The position numbers and the translations under genes were made by a program. A stretch of 64,000 bases of DNA, taken from positions 5,146,001 to 5,210,000 of the forward strand of contig NZ_CP087196.1 of the NCBI RefSeq assembly GCF_024749285.1, written 5' to 3'. Shown one piece after another: positions 18,066 through 27,305 of the stretch; the first letter of the stretch is position 1; each line of letters begins with the position of its first letter. This DNA is from Pseudomonas sp. B21-015. GTDB taxonomy: Bacteria > Pseudomonadota > Gammaproteobacteria > Pseudomonadales > Pseudomonadaceae. The notes under the pieces were generated by a model that made no database searches, had not been told where the DNA came from, and saw only the letters and a program-made list of their open reading frames with translations.

Positions 18066-18772
18066 TCGAACTCTTGCAGGATTACTGGAAGCCCTTCCTT
18101 TATACCGACGGTTACCACATCACCGGCCTGGCCATGACCATGTGGTTGCTCAGCGCGTCGATCTTCATCGGTTTTCTGGTGTCGATCCCGCTGTCCATCG
18201 CCAGGGTTTCACCCAAGGTCTACGTCCGCTGGCCAGTGCAGTTCTACACCTACCTGTTTCGCGGGACGCCGCTGTATATCCAGTTGCTGATTTGCTACAC
18301 CGGGATTTACAGCCTGGCCGCCGTGCGCGCCCAACCGGTACTGGATGCGTTCTTTCGCGATGCGATGAACTGCACCATCCTGGCCTTCGCCCTGAACACC
18401 TGCGCCTACACCACGGAGATCTTCGCCGGGGCGATTCGCAGCATGGCGCACGGTGAAGTCGAGGCGGCCAAGGCTTACGGTCTGTCGGGCTGGAAGCTCT
18501 ATGCCTACGTGATCATGCCGTCAGCCCTGCGTCGTTCGTTGCCTTATTACAGCAACGAAGTGATTCTGATGCTGCACTCGACCACCGTGGCGTTCACCGC
18601 GACCATCCCGGATGTCCTGAAAGTCGCTCGTGATGCGAACTCCGCGACCTTTCTGACCTTTCAGTCGTTCGGCATCGCCGCGCTGATCTACCTGACCGTT
18701 ACCTTTGCGCTGGTCGGCCTGTTCCGCCTCGCCGAACGCCGATGGCTGGCCTTCCTCGGGCCGACTCACTAG
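18062..18772 (+). CDS. ABC transporter permease, HisM/AotM type
   Basis: 236 residues with membrane helices and EAA loop MAHGEVEAAKAYGLSGWKLYAYVIMPSALRRSLPYY. FRGTPLYIQLLICYTGIY is the conserved segment after helix 2. Four-base overlap with the preceding permease and a 12-nt gap to the following gene indicate one transcript. Confidence 0.95.
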   Translation: MIELLQDYWKPFLYTDGYHITGLAMTMWLLSASIFIGFLVSIPLSIARVSPKVYVRWPVQFYTYLFRGTPLYIQLLICYTGIYSLAAVRAQPVLDAFFRDAMNCTILAFALNTCAYTTEIFAGAIRSMAHGEVEAAKAYGLSGWKLYAYVIMPSALRRSLPYYSNEVILMLHSTTVAFTATIPDVLKVARDANSATFLTFQSFGIAALIYLTVTFALVGLFRLAERRWLAFLGPTH

Positions 18773-18784
18773 GACAATTCGTAC

Positions 18785-19903
18785 ATGCGCCACCAGATTC
18801 ATGACCTGCTGGCCCCTCTGCCGGGGACCGTGCGACAGATTCACAGCTTCCACTTCGGCCCCCAGGCGGCCAAAGGCAAGATCTATATCCAGTCCTCCCT
18901 GCACGCCGATGAACTGCCCGGCATGCTGGTGGCCTGGCACCTCAAGCAACGTCTGGCGGAGCTGGAAGCCGCTGGCCGGTTGCGCAGCGAAATCGTGCTG
19001 GTGCCCGTGGCCAACCCGGTTGGCCTGGAACAAGTGTTGATGGACGTTCCACTGGGCCGCTACGAGCTGGAAAGCGGGCAGAACTTCAATCGCTGGTTCG
19101 TCGACTTGAGTGAAGAAGTCGGCTACGAGATCGAAGGTCTGCTCGGCGACGACCCGCAACGCAACCTTGAACTGATCCGCGACAGCCTGCGCAAGGCTTT
19201 GACGCGGCAGACCGCCGCCACTCAACTGCAATCCCAACGCTTGACCCTGCAACGGCTGGCCTGCGATGCGGACATGGTGCTGGACCTGCATTGCGATTTC
19301 GAAGCCGTCGCGCACCTCTACACCACACCCGAGGCCTGGCCTCAGGTCGAGCCGCTGGCGCGGTACATCGGTGCCGAAGCCAGCCTGCTGGCCACCGATT
19401 CGGGTGGCCAGTCGTTCGATGAATGCTTCACCCTGCTCTGGTGGCAGTTGAAGGAGCGCTTCGGCGAACACTTCGATATTCCGCTGGGCAGTTTTTCGGT
19501 CACCGTCGAATTACGCGGTCAGGGCGACGTCAATCACCCGCTGGCCAGCCTCGATTGCCAGGCCCTGATCGATTATCTGATTTACTTCGGTGCGATTGAC
19601 GGTGAGCCGGCGCCATTACCGGAACTGCCCTACCCGGCCACGCCGCTGGCCGGTGTCGAACCGGTATCGACACCCGTGGGCGGATTGCTGGTGTTCACGG
19701 CCCTGCCCGGGGAATACGTGGAGGCCGGGCAACTGATCGCCGAAGTCATCGACCCTATCAATGATCGCATCACCCCCGTTCATTGCACCGCCGCCGGGCT
19801 GATGTACGCCCGCTCGCTGCGGCGCATGGCCACTGCCGGCATGGTGATCGCCCACGTCGCGGGCACCGAAGCCTATCGCAGCGGCTACCTACTTTCGCCT
19901 TGA
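18785..19903 (+). CDS. Succinylglutamate desuccinylase/aspartoacylase-family (M14-like) protein, AotO-like
   Basis: 372 residues. Zinc-ligand motif HADELPG (about residue 41), a downstream metal-ligand His in [14 protein letters not shown], and a catalytic Glu candidate in [11 protein letters not shown] place it in the AstE/aspartoacylase branch. The C-terminal ~80 residues form a beta-barrel-like domain ([27 protein letters not shown]) as in biotinyl-like hybrid folds. It lies between permease and ATPase genes, as aotO does in the P. aeruginosa aotJQMOP operon. A deacylase for imported N-acylated amino acids is a reasonable guess but untested. Confidence 0.9.
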   Translation: MRHQIHDLLAPLPGTVRQIHSFHFGPQAAKGKIYIQSSLHADELPGMLVAWHLKQRLAELEAAGRLRSEIVLVPVANPVGLEQVLMDVPLGRYELESGQNFNRWFVDLSEEVGYEIEGLLGDDPQRNLELIRDSLRKALTRQTAATQLQSQRLTLQRLACDADMVLDLHCDFEAVAHLYTTPEAWPQVEPLARYIGAEASLLATDSGGQSFDECFTLLWWQLKERFGEHFDIPLGSFSVTVELRGQGDVNHPLASLDCQALIDYLIYFGAIDGEPAPLPELPYPATPLAGVEPVSTPVGGLLVFTALPGEYVEAGQLIAEVIDPINDRITPVHCTAAGLMYARSLRRMATAGMVIAHVAGTEAYRSGYLLSP

Positions 19904-19916
19904 GGATGCATGTCCC

Positions 19917-20681
19917 ATGTACAAATTGACCATCGAAGACCTGCATAAAAGCTACGGCGATCATAAGGTGCTCAAAGGCGTTTCGCTCAAGGCCAAGACC
20001 GGTGACGTCATCAGCCTGATCGGCGCCAGCGGCTCGGGCAAAAGCACCTTTTTGCGCTGCATCAACTTTCTCGAACAACCCAACGACGGCACCATGAGCC
20101 TCGACGGCCAGAACATCCGCATGGTCAAGGATCACCATGGCATCCACGTGGCCGACCCCGATGAGCTGCAACGGCTGCGCACCCGCCTGGCCATGGTGTT
20201 CCAGCACTTCAACCTGTGGAGCCACATGACGGTGCTGGAAAACATCACCATGGCCCCGCGACGGGTGCTCGGTTGCAGCAAGGCAGAAGCCGAGGACCGT
20301 GCCCGACGTTACCTCGACAAGGTTGGCCTGGCGGCGCGTGTGGCGGATCAGTACCCGGCGTTCCTGTCGGGTGGCCAGCAACAACGGGTAGCCATTGCCC
20401 GCGCGCTGGCCATGGAACCGGAAGTCATGCTGTTCGACGAACCGACCTCGGCGCTGGACCCGGAACTGGTGGGCGAAGTGCTCAAGGTGATCCAGGGCCT
20501 GGCCGAAGAAGGCCGGACCATGATCATGGTCACCCACGAAATGAGCTTCGCCCGCAAGGTCTCGAGCCAGGTGCTGTTCCTGCACCAGGGGCTGGTGGAA
20601 GAAGAAGGTGCGCCGGAAGACGTGCTGGGCAATCCGAAGAGTGAGCGGTTGAAGCAGTTCTTGAGCGGCAACCTGAAATAA
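19917..20681 (+). CDS. ABC transporter ATP-binding protein, HisP/AotP type
   Basis: 254 residues. Walker [10 protein letters not shown] (about residues 37-45), Q-loop FQHFNLW, signature [15 protein letters not shown], Walker [15 protein letters not shown] and switch His in [11 protein letters not shown] are all intact. It is the last gene of the importer operon. In the P. aeruginosa aot operon argR follows; here it does not, which suggests a paralogous operon under different control. Confidence 0.96.
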   Translation: MYKLTIEDLHKSYGDHKVLKGVSLKAKTGDVISLIGASGSGKSTFLRCINFLEQPNDGTMSLDGQNIRMVKDHHGIHVADPDELQRLRTRLAMVFQHFNLWSHMTVLENITMAPRRVLGCSKAEAEDRARRYLDKVGLAARVADQYPAFLSGGQQQRVAIARALAMEPEVMLFDEPTSALDPELVGEVLKVIQGLAEEGRTMIMVTHEMSFARKVSSQVLFLHQGLVEEEGAPEDVLGNPKSERLKQFLSGNLK

Positions 20682-20682
20682 A

Positions 20683-20835
20683 AATATCGCAGGTTTCGCC
20701 CACGGCTACAGATCGCTCTGTAGAAACTGGCGAAGCCTGCGATCTTTTGATCTGGCTTTTCGGCTGTGAAATCTCGCAACCCAAAAAAGATCGTCCGAAC
20801 GCGGCCCGAACCTTCGGCAGCGCCTACAGGGGCGG
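20683..20835. repeat. REP-like inverted repeats
   Basis: ATCGCAGGTTTCGCC faces GGCGAAGCCTGCGATCTTTT about 40 nt later, and a second, less regular pair runs to about 20,830 (GCGATC..., AGATCGTCCG..., CGGCAGCGCCTACAGG). These lie downstream of the ATPase gene. Confidence 0.65.
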
Positions 20836-20851
20836 ATTTCAGCGACAGGCC

Positions 20852-21061
20852 TTAGACCACAGGCGCGGGAGGCGGCTCATCCGGCAGGGTGGGCTCTCCG
20901 GGTTCTGTTGGATCTTCGTTGGGGGTGTCGGGATCAGGCTGATGGGGGATGCCCCCTGCCATGCTGACGGGCGGATGTGCCAACAAGGACCAGGCCAGCA
21001 CGCCAACCTGATTGGGTTCAAGCCTTGCCAGTTCGGCACTTATTCGCGGATCGATCTTCAT
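20852..21061 (-). CDS. Small Pro-rich hypothetical protein
   Basis: 69 residues from the ATG at 21061, which has AGGAG 8 nt upstream. An N-terminal helical part (KIDPRISAELARLEPNQVGVLAWSLL) is followed by a Pro/Asp/Glu-rich tail (PDPDTPNEDPTEPGEPTLPDEPPPAP). It lies about 105 nt downstream of dcd on the same strand. No function is recognised; the codon pattern and ribosome site make it likely real. Confidence 0.7.
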   Translation of the reverse strand: MKIDPRISAELARLEPNQVGVLAWSLLAHPPVSMAGGIPHQPDPDTPNEDPTEPGEPTLPDEPPPAPVV

Positions 21062-21168
21062 GAAGCACTCCTGAGCGATGGCCCGATCCGCCTTGCGCGA
21101 ATCGGAGCAGTACACCCCATAGAGTGTACGCTCGCTCAGGAATTCCAACGGGTTGTCAGACGGTTGAC

Positions 21169-21735
21169 TCAGGTCCGCGGCAGGGTCACGCCGCGCTGGC
21201 CCTGGTACTTGCCGCCACGGTCCTTGTAGGAAACTTCGCACTCTTCGTCCGACTCAAGGAACAACATCTGCGCCACGCCTTCGTTCGCGTAGATTTTCGC
21301 CGGCAGATTGGTGGTGTTGGAGAACTCCAGGGTCACGTGACCTTCCCACTCAGGCTCGAGCGGCGTGACGTTGACGATGATGCCGCAACGCGCGTAGGTG
21401 CTTTTCCCCAGGCAAATGGTCAATACGTTACGCGGGATGCGGAAGTATTCGACGGTGCTGGCCAGAGCGAAGGAGTTCGGCGGAATGATGCACACGTCGC
21501 TGTGGATGTCGACGAAGCTGCCAGCATCGAAGTTTTTCGGGTCGACGATCGCCGAATTGATGTTGGTAAACACCTTGAAGTGATTGGTGCAACGCACATC
21601 GTAGCCGTAGCTGGACACGCCGTAGGAGATCACACGGCTATCGTCGCTGCCGCGCACCTGGCGCTCGACGAAAGGCTCGATCATGCCGTGTTCCTGCGCC
21701 ATGCGGCGAATCCACTTGTCCGATTTGATGCTCAT
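21169..21735 (-). CDS. dcd: dCTP deaminase
   Basis: 188 residues, the standard length. Converts dCTP to dUTP and ammonia for thymidylate synthesis. Diagnostic segments: [12 protein letters not shown], the catalytic loop [31 protein letters not shown] with the conserved Arg and the Glu of LEPEWEG, and the nucleotide-binding C-terminus [17 protein letters not shown]. Works as a trimer. Immediately upstream lies 350 nt before the cold-shock gene. Confidence 0.98.
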   Translation of the reverse strand: MSIKSDKWIRRMAQEHGMIEPFVERQVRGSDDSRVISYGVSSYGYDVRCTNHFKVFTNINSAIVDPKNFDAGSFVDIHSDVCIIPPNSFALASTVEYFRIPRNVLTICLGKSTYARCGIIVNVTPLEPEWEGHVTLEFSNTTNLPAKIYANEGVAQMLFLESDEECEVSYKDRGGKYQGQRGVTLPRT

Positions 21736-22089
21736 GGCGGGTGTCCTGAGTAGCGAGGTGGAAAAATTCTGTCCGGCATCTTACCGGGCAGGCGCTCCGG
21801 GTTCAAAGTCCGGGAGACAATTCTCGCCGATCCCTCGTGAATTCCGGGCCGTCACCGTTGTACGACGCACCGTCAGTCATGAAAACAGAGAAACCTTCGC
21901 AAGAACCATTGGCACGTTCCGGAAAAAGGGTTAAGGTGGCGCCACTGTGCTGCTTGTGTCACTGAGAATCTCTACACGATATGTTGAATTTCGATCCAAC
22001 CATCTACAAGAATTTTTCCTGCTCTTTGCACTCAGTCTCGGCCAGGGTTCTTCCTGAGTCGCAGTTATCTTTGTTCAAGGAGTTACACC
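21736..22089 (+). promoter_or_regulatory. Divergent intergenic region and long cold-shock leader
   Basis: 354 nt without a gene, between divergent dcd and the cold-shock gene. The ~140 nt before the cold-shock ATG are U/A-rich in places (TTGAATTTCGATCCAACC, TTTTTCCTGCTC) and could form the long 5' leader usual for csp mRNAs; CAAGGAG precedes the start. I could not identify a specific cold-shock element or promoter with confidence. Confidence 0.4.
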
Positions 22090-22299
22090 ATGTCTAATCG
22101 CCAAACCGGTACCGTTAAGTGGTTCAACGATGAAAAAGGCTTCGGCTTCATCACTCCACAATCCGGTGACGACCTGTTCGTTCACTTCAAAGCTATCCAA
22201 TCCGACGGCTTCAAAAGCCTGAAAGAAGGCCAACAGGTTTCTTTCATCGCTACCCGCGGTCAGAAAGGCATGCAAGCTGAAGAAGTTCAAGTTATCTAA
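22090..22299 (+). CDS. cspA: Cold-shock domain protein, CspA/CapB type
   Basis: 69 residues, a single OB-fold cold-shock domain. RNP1 reads KGFGFI and RNP2 LFVHF, with the aromatic residues that stack on single-stranded RNA or DNA. AAGGAG lies 8 nt before the ATG. A strong terminator follows at once, so the gene is monocistronic. Lysine- and glutamine-rich codons and the absence of rare codons fit high expression. Confidence 0.97.
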   Translation: MSNRQTGTVKWFNDEKGFGFITPQSGDDLFVHFKAIQSDGFKSLKEGQQVSFIATRGQKGMQAEEVQVI

Positions 22300-22315
22300 C
22301 TTGTAACTGCTTTAG

Positions 22316-22351
22316 TAAAAAGCCCCGCCCTTAAAAGCGGGGCTTTTTTGT
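22316..22351 (+). terminator. Rho-independent terminator of the cold-shock gene
   Basis: AAAAAGCCCCGCCCTTAAAAGCGGGGCTTTTTT: 8-bp G/C stem with U-run on the plus strand and an A-run on the left, so it may work in both directions. Confidence 0.92.
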
Positions 22352-22431
22352 GGGCGTCTATTTCCCCCTTACACCCACCGCTTGTCATCTATAAGATTCG
22401 CCGCCTGAAAAAACCACATGGAAGCAGCAGG

Positions 22432-23871
22432 ATGCAATTCACACAATGGACGTCGCTGGGCGCAACGCTGATCGCACTTGCACTCCCCCTCTCGGCTCAC
22501 GCCGACACTCCCCACCCCGATCATCCGACGATCATTATCGGCATGAACCCTCACGCAACGCATATCGGCAAAGGCCCGGAAATACAGGGCGTTCCCCAGG
22601 CCCAGTTGAGAGCTGCGGCATTGCTGACGCTCTCCACAGCGCATGCCTGCGGCAGCAACGAGGTCTATCTCACACCAGAATCGGTGGGCGTTCCCAATGA
22701 ATCGTTTGGCAGGCTCCTCGACGAAGTTCAGCAACTGATCGACGATGAAACCCCACTGCTGCTGACGCTTTCGGAGTGCGACGGCAAACGGGCCTTTTTC
22801 GAAAAGGTGCGCCCCTGCACGCCAGAAGAATGCAGCGCACTGACGGCATCACTGGTGGACGGCAAGCTGTATCTGGATGAGCAATATGCGCCAACAACAA
22901 AGGGCCAGGCCTCTTATTTCTTGCCGATGCCGCTGACCTACGACAGCAAGCGCAAGGCCTGGCACGCCAAGGTCTTTTACGTCGAATCAGGCACCGTGCG
23001 TCGCGACTACTTCGTCGACGCCAAGGACTTTGTTTCAGGCAAGCCCGTCCTTGATTCGAAAACCTACTACCCAGACAAAAAAATCGGCCAAACCTTCAAG
23101 TACGACATGAACGGCAAGCGTCAGGGCGAAATGCTGACCTACTCAGACAGCGGCATTGTCACTAAACGCGCCCATTACTTGAACGATGAACTGGAAGGCT
23201 GGGAAACCACCTACCACGATAACGGCAAGAAATCAGAGTCCTACAACTGGCACTCGGGCCAGCGGGTGGACGGTGAGTATTTGGAATATGACGAAAACGG
23301 CGCAGTGATCGGTCGCGTCAGCTATCGCAACGATGTACTGGACGGTCCGATTTTCGGCTACTACCCCGACGGCACGATCGAGCATCGCGGCCAGTTCGTC
23401 GACGGAAAAAAGGTTGGCCCAAGCCTTTCTTACTACCCGGACGGCACGCTACAAAGCAGCGGGGACTATGTCGACAACATGCCCTTGGGCTGGCATATCC
23501 AGTACCACCCCAATGGAAAAGAGAAACAGAAGGACTTCAACGACGAACAAAACGTGCAGCGTAGTTACGCAACATGGACCGATCAGGGCGTGCAAACCGT
23601 GCAATGGCAGTGGGATGAACAACACCGCGAGCAAGGTGACTTCAAAGAGTGGTATGGCACTGGCCGACTCAAGGATCACAAGATCTACAAGGACGGAAAG
23701 CTTGAGGGCACTGCCCTCACCTGGTACGAAAGTGGTCAGATGAATTCGTCAGCGGAATACAAGGACGGTCTCCAACAGGGCGTCAGCCGTTTCTGGGGGC
23801 CGGACGGCCGCTTGAGTGCTGAATGTCACTACGACGCCGGTGTCCGCCAAGGCGAATGCACGAGCCTTTAA
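22432..23871 (+). CDS. Exported MORN/YwqK-type repeat protein
   Basis: 479 residues from the ATG at 22432, which follows AGCAGG and begins a signal peptide (MQFTQWTSLGATLIALALPLSAHA). Residues ~30-190 are a unique Cys-containing region. From about residue 195 to the end there are roughly ten tandem beta-hairpin repeats of the MORN-variant type (e.g. YYPDGTIEHRGQFVDGKKVG, YYPDGTLQSSGDYVDNMPLG, WYESGQMNSSAEYKDGLQQG), grouped with COG2849/YwqK. Such repeats form long beta sheets for protein or membrane contact. In Bacillus YwqK is an antitoxin, but no partner toxin is visible here, and the signal peptide argues for a periplasmic role. Confidence 0.85.
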   Translation: MQFTQWTSLGATLIALALPLSAHADTPHPDHPTIIIGMNPHATHIGKGPEIQGVPQAQLRAAALLTLSTAHACGSNEVYLTPESVGVPNESFGRLLDEVQQLIDDETPLLLTLSECDGKRAFFEKVRPCTPEECSALTASLVDGKLYLDEQYAPTTKGQASYFLPMPLTYDSKRKAWHAKVFYVESGTVRRDYFVDAKDFVSGKPVLDSKTYYPDKKIGQTFKYDMNGKRQGEMLTYSDSGIVTKRAHYLNDELEGWETTYHDNGKKSESYNWHSGQRVDGEYLEYDENGAVIGRVSYRNDVLDGPIFGYYPDGTIEHRGQFVDGKKVGPSLSYYPDGTLQSSGDYVDNMPLGWHIQYHPNGKEKQKDFNDEQNVQRSYATWTDQGVQTVQWQWDEQHREQGDFKEWYGTGRLKDHKIYKDGKLEGTALTWYESGQMNSSAEYKDGLQQGVSRFWGPDGRLSAECHYDAGVRQGECTSL

Positions 23872-23942
23872 CTGAGCACGCGACACGCCAATAAAACCTC
23901 GCCCTCAAAAGCATTTTTTATGCTGAGTGTTTTGTGTGGCAA

Positions 23943-24022
23943 AAAAAGATCGCAGCCTAAACAGCTCCTACAGGATGTACCTCAATCCTGCGCAGGAGCT
24001 GCCGAAGGCTGCGATCTTTCGA
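23943..24022. repeat. REP-like inverted repeat
   Basis: AAAGATCGCAGCCTAAACAGCTCCTACAGG faces CGCAGGAGCTGCCGAAGGCTGCGATCTTT, about 20 nt apart. Same family as the element at 20,683. It sits between convergent genes. Confidence 0.78.
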
Positions 24023-24034
24023 GCTTTCAGCGTG

Positions 24035-25042
24035 TTACCAGGCCACGCCAAACCCCGCCGTATAGCGAGTCTTGCTCAAGTCAGCATCCTCGGTACCGCT
24101 GATGACGTCTTTCTCGGCCTTCAGGTTCAGCGACGCCCAATCGGTGACTTTGTAGCGCAGGCCGACCTCGGTATCGAGGGCGTAATCCGCCACGCCCGAC
24201 AACGGCTTGCCAACTTCGCCGCTGGTGAAGAACTCGACCTTCTTGCCGATCAGGTAGCGGTTGTAGTTCCACTTCATGGCCAAGGAATAGAATTGATCCT
24301 TGCCACCATCCCTGTACTCATAATCCGTATGGTTGAGCAGGGATCCAAGGGAGAAAGCGCCCAATTCATCATCCCAGAACTGATAGCCGGGACCGGTACC
24401 GACCACGCGTTGACGGGACAGGTCTTCGACCTTGTCACGCTTGTAATTCAAACGCCCTTGCCAGAACCACTTCTCGGTGAGGAATCGGTCGAGAGAATAC
24501 TCGGCACGCCAGTTGTCAGTGGTGACGACGTCATCCTGGAACTCGCGGCTGTACTCACCTTCCGCCGTATGACGCCATCGACCATGACGCGCGATAGTCT
24601 TGAAGCCGACGTCATAATCATCGGTATCTTTTTCGGCCCGCCGATAATCCAGCGCCATATCAACATTACCTTTCCACACCAAATCCTCGACCACCGGTTT
24701 CGGCTTGAGGATCTGCTGGATACTCGCCAGCTCAACCGTCTTGGGCGTCTCGCCGTTGGCCAGGGTGACCTTGCCATCTTCTGCCGCGTGTAGCGCCTTG
24801 GCCTTTTCGCCGGTGTAGGCATCCTGTTTGACCAGCAACTGCTGATCGCTTTCCAGGGTTTTCACCTCTTTCCAGTCAATCGGCACCGCCCCGGCATATT
24901 GGGTCTGGATCAATAGCTTGCCACCGTCGAACACGGTGATTTTGCCACTCAACTTGTCACCGTTCTTCAACCACACGGTGTCGGCGAGCAAGGGAGTGGA
25001 AGCACTGACGACAGCGAGGCACAGCAAGGTTCTGGACAACAT
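24035..25042 (-). CDS. DUF481 (YdiY-like) outer-membrane beta-barrel protein
   Basis: 335 residues with a signal peptide (MLSRTLLCLAVVSASTPLLA). Residues ~22-100 contain DTVWLKNGDKLSGKITVFDGGKLLIQT, a small SH3-like domain often found before DUF481. The rest alternates polar and hydrophobic residues as in a beta-barrel (LDYRRAEKDTDDYDVGFKTIARHGRWRHTAEGEYSREFQ) and ends in an aromatic terminal residue (AGFGVAW), the signal for Bam-dependent insertion. Upstream ribosome site is weak. Physiological role of DUF481 barrels is not known. Confidence 0.87.
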   Translation of the reverse strand: MLSRTLLCLAVVSASTPLLADTVWLKNGDKLSGKITVFDGGKLLIQTQYAGAVPIDWKEVKTLESDQQLLVKQDAYTGEKAKALHAAEDGKVTLANGETPKTVELASIQQILKPKPVVEDLVWKGNVDMALDYRRAEKDTDDYDVGFKTIARHGRWRHTAEGEYSREFQDDVVTTDNWRAEYSLDRFLTEKWFWQGRLNYKRDKVEDLSRQRVVGTGPGYQFWDDELGAFSLGSLLNHTDYEYRDGGKDQFYSLAMKWNYNRYLIGKKVEFFTSGEVGKPLSGVADYALDTEVGLRYKVTDWASLNLKAEKDVISGTEDADLSKTRYTAGFGVAW

Positions 25043-25207
25043 AAGCGAATGGAAGGCTCAACTTTGCGAAAAAAAGTCGGCATTATTCTTACGAATAGGG
25101 CCCTAGCAAGCACTGACCCGACTATTTCTATTGAGTTCAGTTCTCAACGGCCGATCCAGGATTTACCCTACAGACGGTCAATACGCATTTTTCAGGAAGC
25201 CCGGGAC

Positions 25208-25561
25208 GTGACCGACTCAACCGCTGAAACCGAAAGCGCGGCGCAAATCCGACGCACGGCGCTCTACCTGACCCTGGCGCAAGTACCCGAGGGCAAAGTC
25301 GTGAGTTATGGCCAGCTTGCCGAGCTGGCGGGACTGGGCCGTGCCGCCCGCTGGGTCGGGCGAACATTGAGCCAACTGCCCGGCGACACTAAATTGCCCT
25401 GGCACCGTGTGCTGGCTGCCGGCGGTCGGATCAGCCTGCCTGTGGGCAGCCCTTCGGGGGATGAACAACGGGCCCGGTTGCGCATGGAAGGCATCAGTAT
25501 CCTGAACAATCGTGTTGATATTCAGCGCCATGGCTGGCGCCCGGTAGAGCACAGCGGTTAG
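25208..25561 (+). CDS. Alkyltransferase-like (Atl/MGMT-type) DNA-repair protein
   Basis: 117 residues from a GTG at 25208 with AGGAAG about 9 nt upstream; the frame is open further upstream but without family similarity. The MGMT DNA-binding domain is clear: VPEGKVVSYGQLAELAGLGRAARWVGRTL. The active-site block reads PWHRVL where methyltransferases have PCHRV, so the acceptor Cys is Trp, the hallmark of Atl proteins. These bind O6-alkylguanine without repairing it and hand lesions to nucleotide-excision repair. It is divergent from the DUF481 gene. Confidence 0.92.
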   Translation: MTDSTAETESAAQIRRTALYLTLAQVPEGKVVSYGQLAELAGLGRAARWVGRTLSQLPGDTKLPWHRVLAAGGRISLPVGSPSGDEQRARLRMEGISILNNRVDIQRHGWRPVEHSG

Positions 25562-25605
25562 AGTGCGCGCTTTGTTTCCGTAACTCTTGAGGCAGACTCC
25601 AGCCC

Positions 25606-27165
25606 ATGCCCCGTAAAACCTGGCGCGCCGCGCTCGCCGCCTATGCCAGCCCTTCGACGCTCGTGTTGTTGCTGCTTGGTTTCGCCGCCGGCCTGCCCTA
25701 CATGCTGGTGTTTTCGACGCTTTCAGTCTGGCTGCGCGAGGCCGGTGTTGCCCGCGAAACCATCGGCTACGCAAGCCTGATCGGCCTGGCCTACGCCTTT
25801 AAATGGGTCTGGTCCCCGCTGCTCGACCAATGGCGCCTGCCACTGCTCGGTAAGCTGGGTCGACGACGTTCCTGGCTGGTTCTGGCCCAGGCACTGGTGA
25901 TCCTCGGCCTGATCGGCATGGGTTTCTGCGACCCGCAAAAGCACCTGTCCTGGCTGATCGCCATCGCCGTGATCGTCGCCTTCGCCTCCGCGACGCAAGA
26001 CATCGCCGTCGACGCCTATCGCCTGGAAATCGCCGACGACACCCGCCAGGCTGCATTGGCGGCCAGCTACATGGCCGGTTATCGGGTCGCGGCCCTGCTG
26101 GCGACGGCCGGCGCACTGTTCTTCGCCGAAGGCTTCGGCTCCACCGGTTTCAACTACAAGCATGCGGCGTGGACCGGCACCTACGTGCTGTTCGGCATCT
26201 TGATGATCCCGGCGCTGCTGACCTCCCTGTTCATGCGCGAACCGCCGGTGCCACTGCGCACTCAGCTTCAGGCCGGCCGCTACAGCTTTGTGCACCAATT
26301 GGCGTCAGTGTTCGTGCTGATCGTGCTGTTGGTGTCCGTACCGGCCATGTTCACCCAGCTCTACAACACTGACTTCGCCAGCGTACTGTTCAACGGTGTA
26401 AGCCTGCTCGACCTGCTGCTCGAAGACCGCGCGTTCCTGCGAGCGATCCTCTATACCACGCTCACCACCCTGTGCTTGTCGGCCATGGGCCGCCGTGGCC
26501 TGGCGCCGGTGCTGACCCCGGTCAACGACTTCATTCTGCGTTACCGCTGGCAGGCGCTGCTGCTGCTCGGGCTGATCGCCACCTATCGGATGTCCGATAC
26601 GGTCATGGGCGTGATGGCCAACGTGTTCTACATCGACCAGGGGTTCACCAAGGATCAGATTGCCAGTGTCAGCAAGGTTTTCGGCCTGATCATGACACTG
26701 GTCGGTGCCGGCATGGGCGGCTTGCTGATCGTGCGCTTCGGCATTCTGCCCATCCTGTTCATCGGCGGCACTGCATCGGCCGCCACCAACCTGTTGTTCC
26801 TGATGCTCACGGACATGGGGGCCAATCTGCAGATGCTGATCGTCACCATTTCGCTGGATAACTTCAGCTCGGGCCTGGCGACTTCGGCATTTGTCGCTTA
26901 CCTGTCGAGCCTGACCAACCTCAAATTCTCCGCCACCCAGTACGCCCTGCTGAGCTCGATCATGCTCTTGCTGCCCCGCCTGATCGGCGGCTACTCAGGG
27001 GTTATGGTGGAGAAATTCGGTTATCACCAGTTCTTCCTGATCACCGCCCTGCTGGGCGTTCCGACCCTGCTGTTGATCGCCTTGCACTGGTTCCAGGAAA
27101 ACCGCCGCGCAGGTCCGACACCGACGCCGGAACCGGTTCAGACTCCCGTCACGGAAGAATCGTAG
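25606..27165 (+). CDS. ampG: AmpG-family muropeptide permease (MFS)
   Basis: 519 residues with 12-14 predicted membrane helices. Starts RKTWRAALAAYASPSTLVLLLLGFAAGLPYMLVFSTLSVWLREAGV, the AmpG N-terminus, and has the cytoplasmic-loop DQWRLPLLGKLGRRRSWLV and FASATQDIAVDAYRLE motifs. AmpG imports GlcNAc-anhydroMurNAc peptides for cell-wall recycling and so influences ampC induction. It lies 44 nt after the Atl gene and about 140 nt before proS on the same strand. Confidence 0.92.
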   Translation: MPRKTWRAALAAYASPSTLVLLLLGFAAGLPYMLVFSTLSVWLREAGVARETIGYASLIGLAYAFKWVWSPLLDQWRLPLLGKLGRRRSWLVLAQALVILGLIGMGFCDPQKHLSWLIAIAVIVAFASATQDIAVDAYRLEIADDTRQAALAASYMAGYRVAALLATAGALFFAEGFGSTGFNYKHAAWTGTYVLFGILMIPALLTSLFMREPPVPLRTQLQAGRYSFVHQLASVFVLIVLLVSVPAMFTQLYNTDFASVLFNGVSLLDLLLEDRAFLRAILYTTLTTLCLSAMGRRGLAPVLTPVNDFILRYRWQALLLLGLIATYRMSDTVMGVMANVFYIDQGFTKDQIASVSKVFGLIMTLVGAGMGGLLIVRFGILPILFIGGTASAATNLLFLMLTDMGANLQMLIVTISLDNFSSGLATSAFVAYLSSLTNLKFSATQYALLSSIMLLLPRLIGGYSGVMVEKFGYHQFFLITALLGVPTLLLIALHWFQENRRAGPTPTPEPVQTPVTEES

Positions 27166-27305
27166 GCTCTATTACGCAGCAAGCATGAGGGCGAGCGGAT
27201 TCTCGCCCTCCAGCCACACAGCCGGCCGCACTCCTGTACGCCGGCAGATCTCGCCCGTACAATGCTCCGTCACTTCTCGATATCAGCAACCGACAACGGC
27301 CAACC

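Noticed and set aside
21736..22089. Riboswitch before the cold-shock gene
   Set aside because: No aptamer-like core could be identified; a temperature-responsive leader is possible but not shown.
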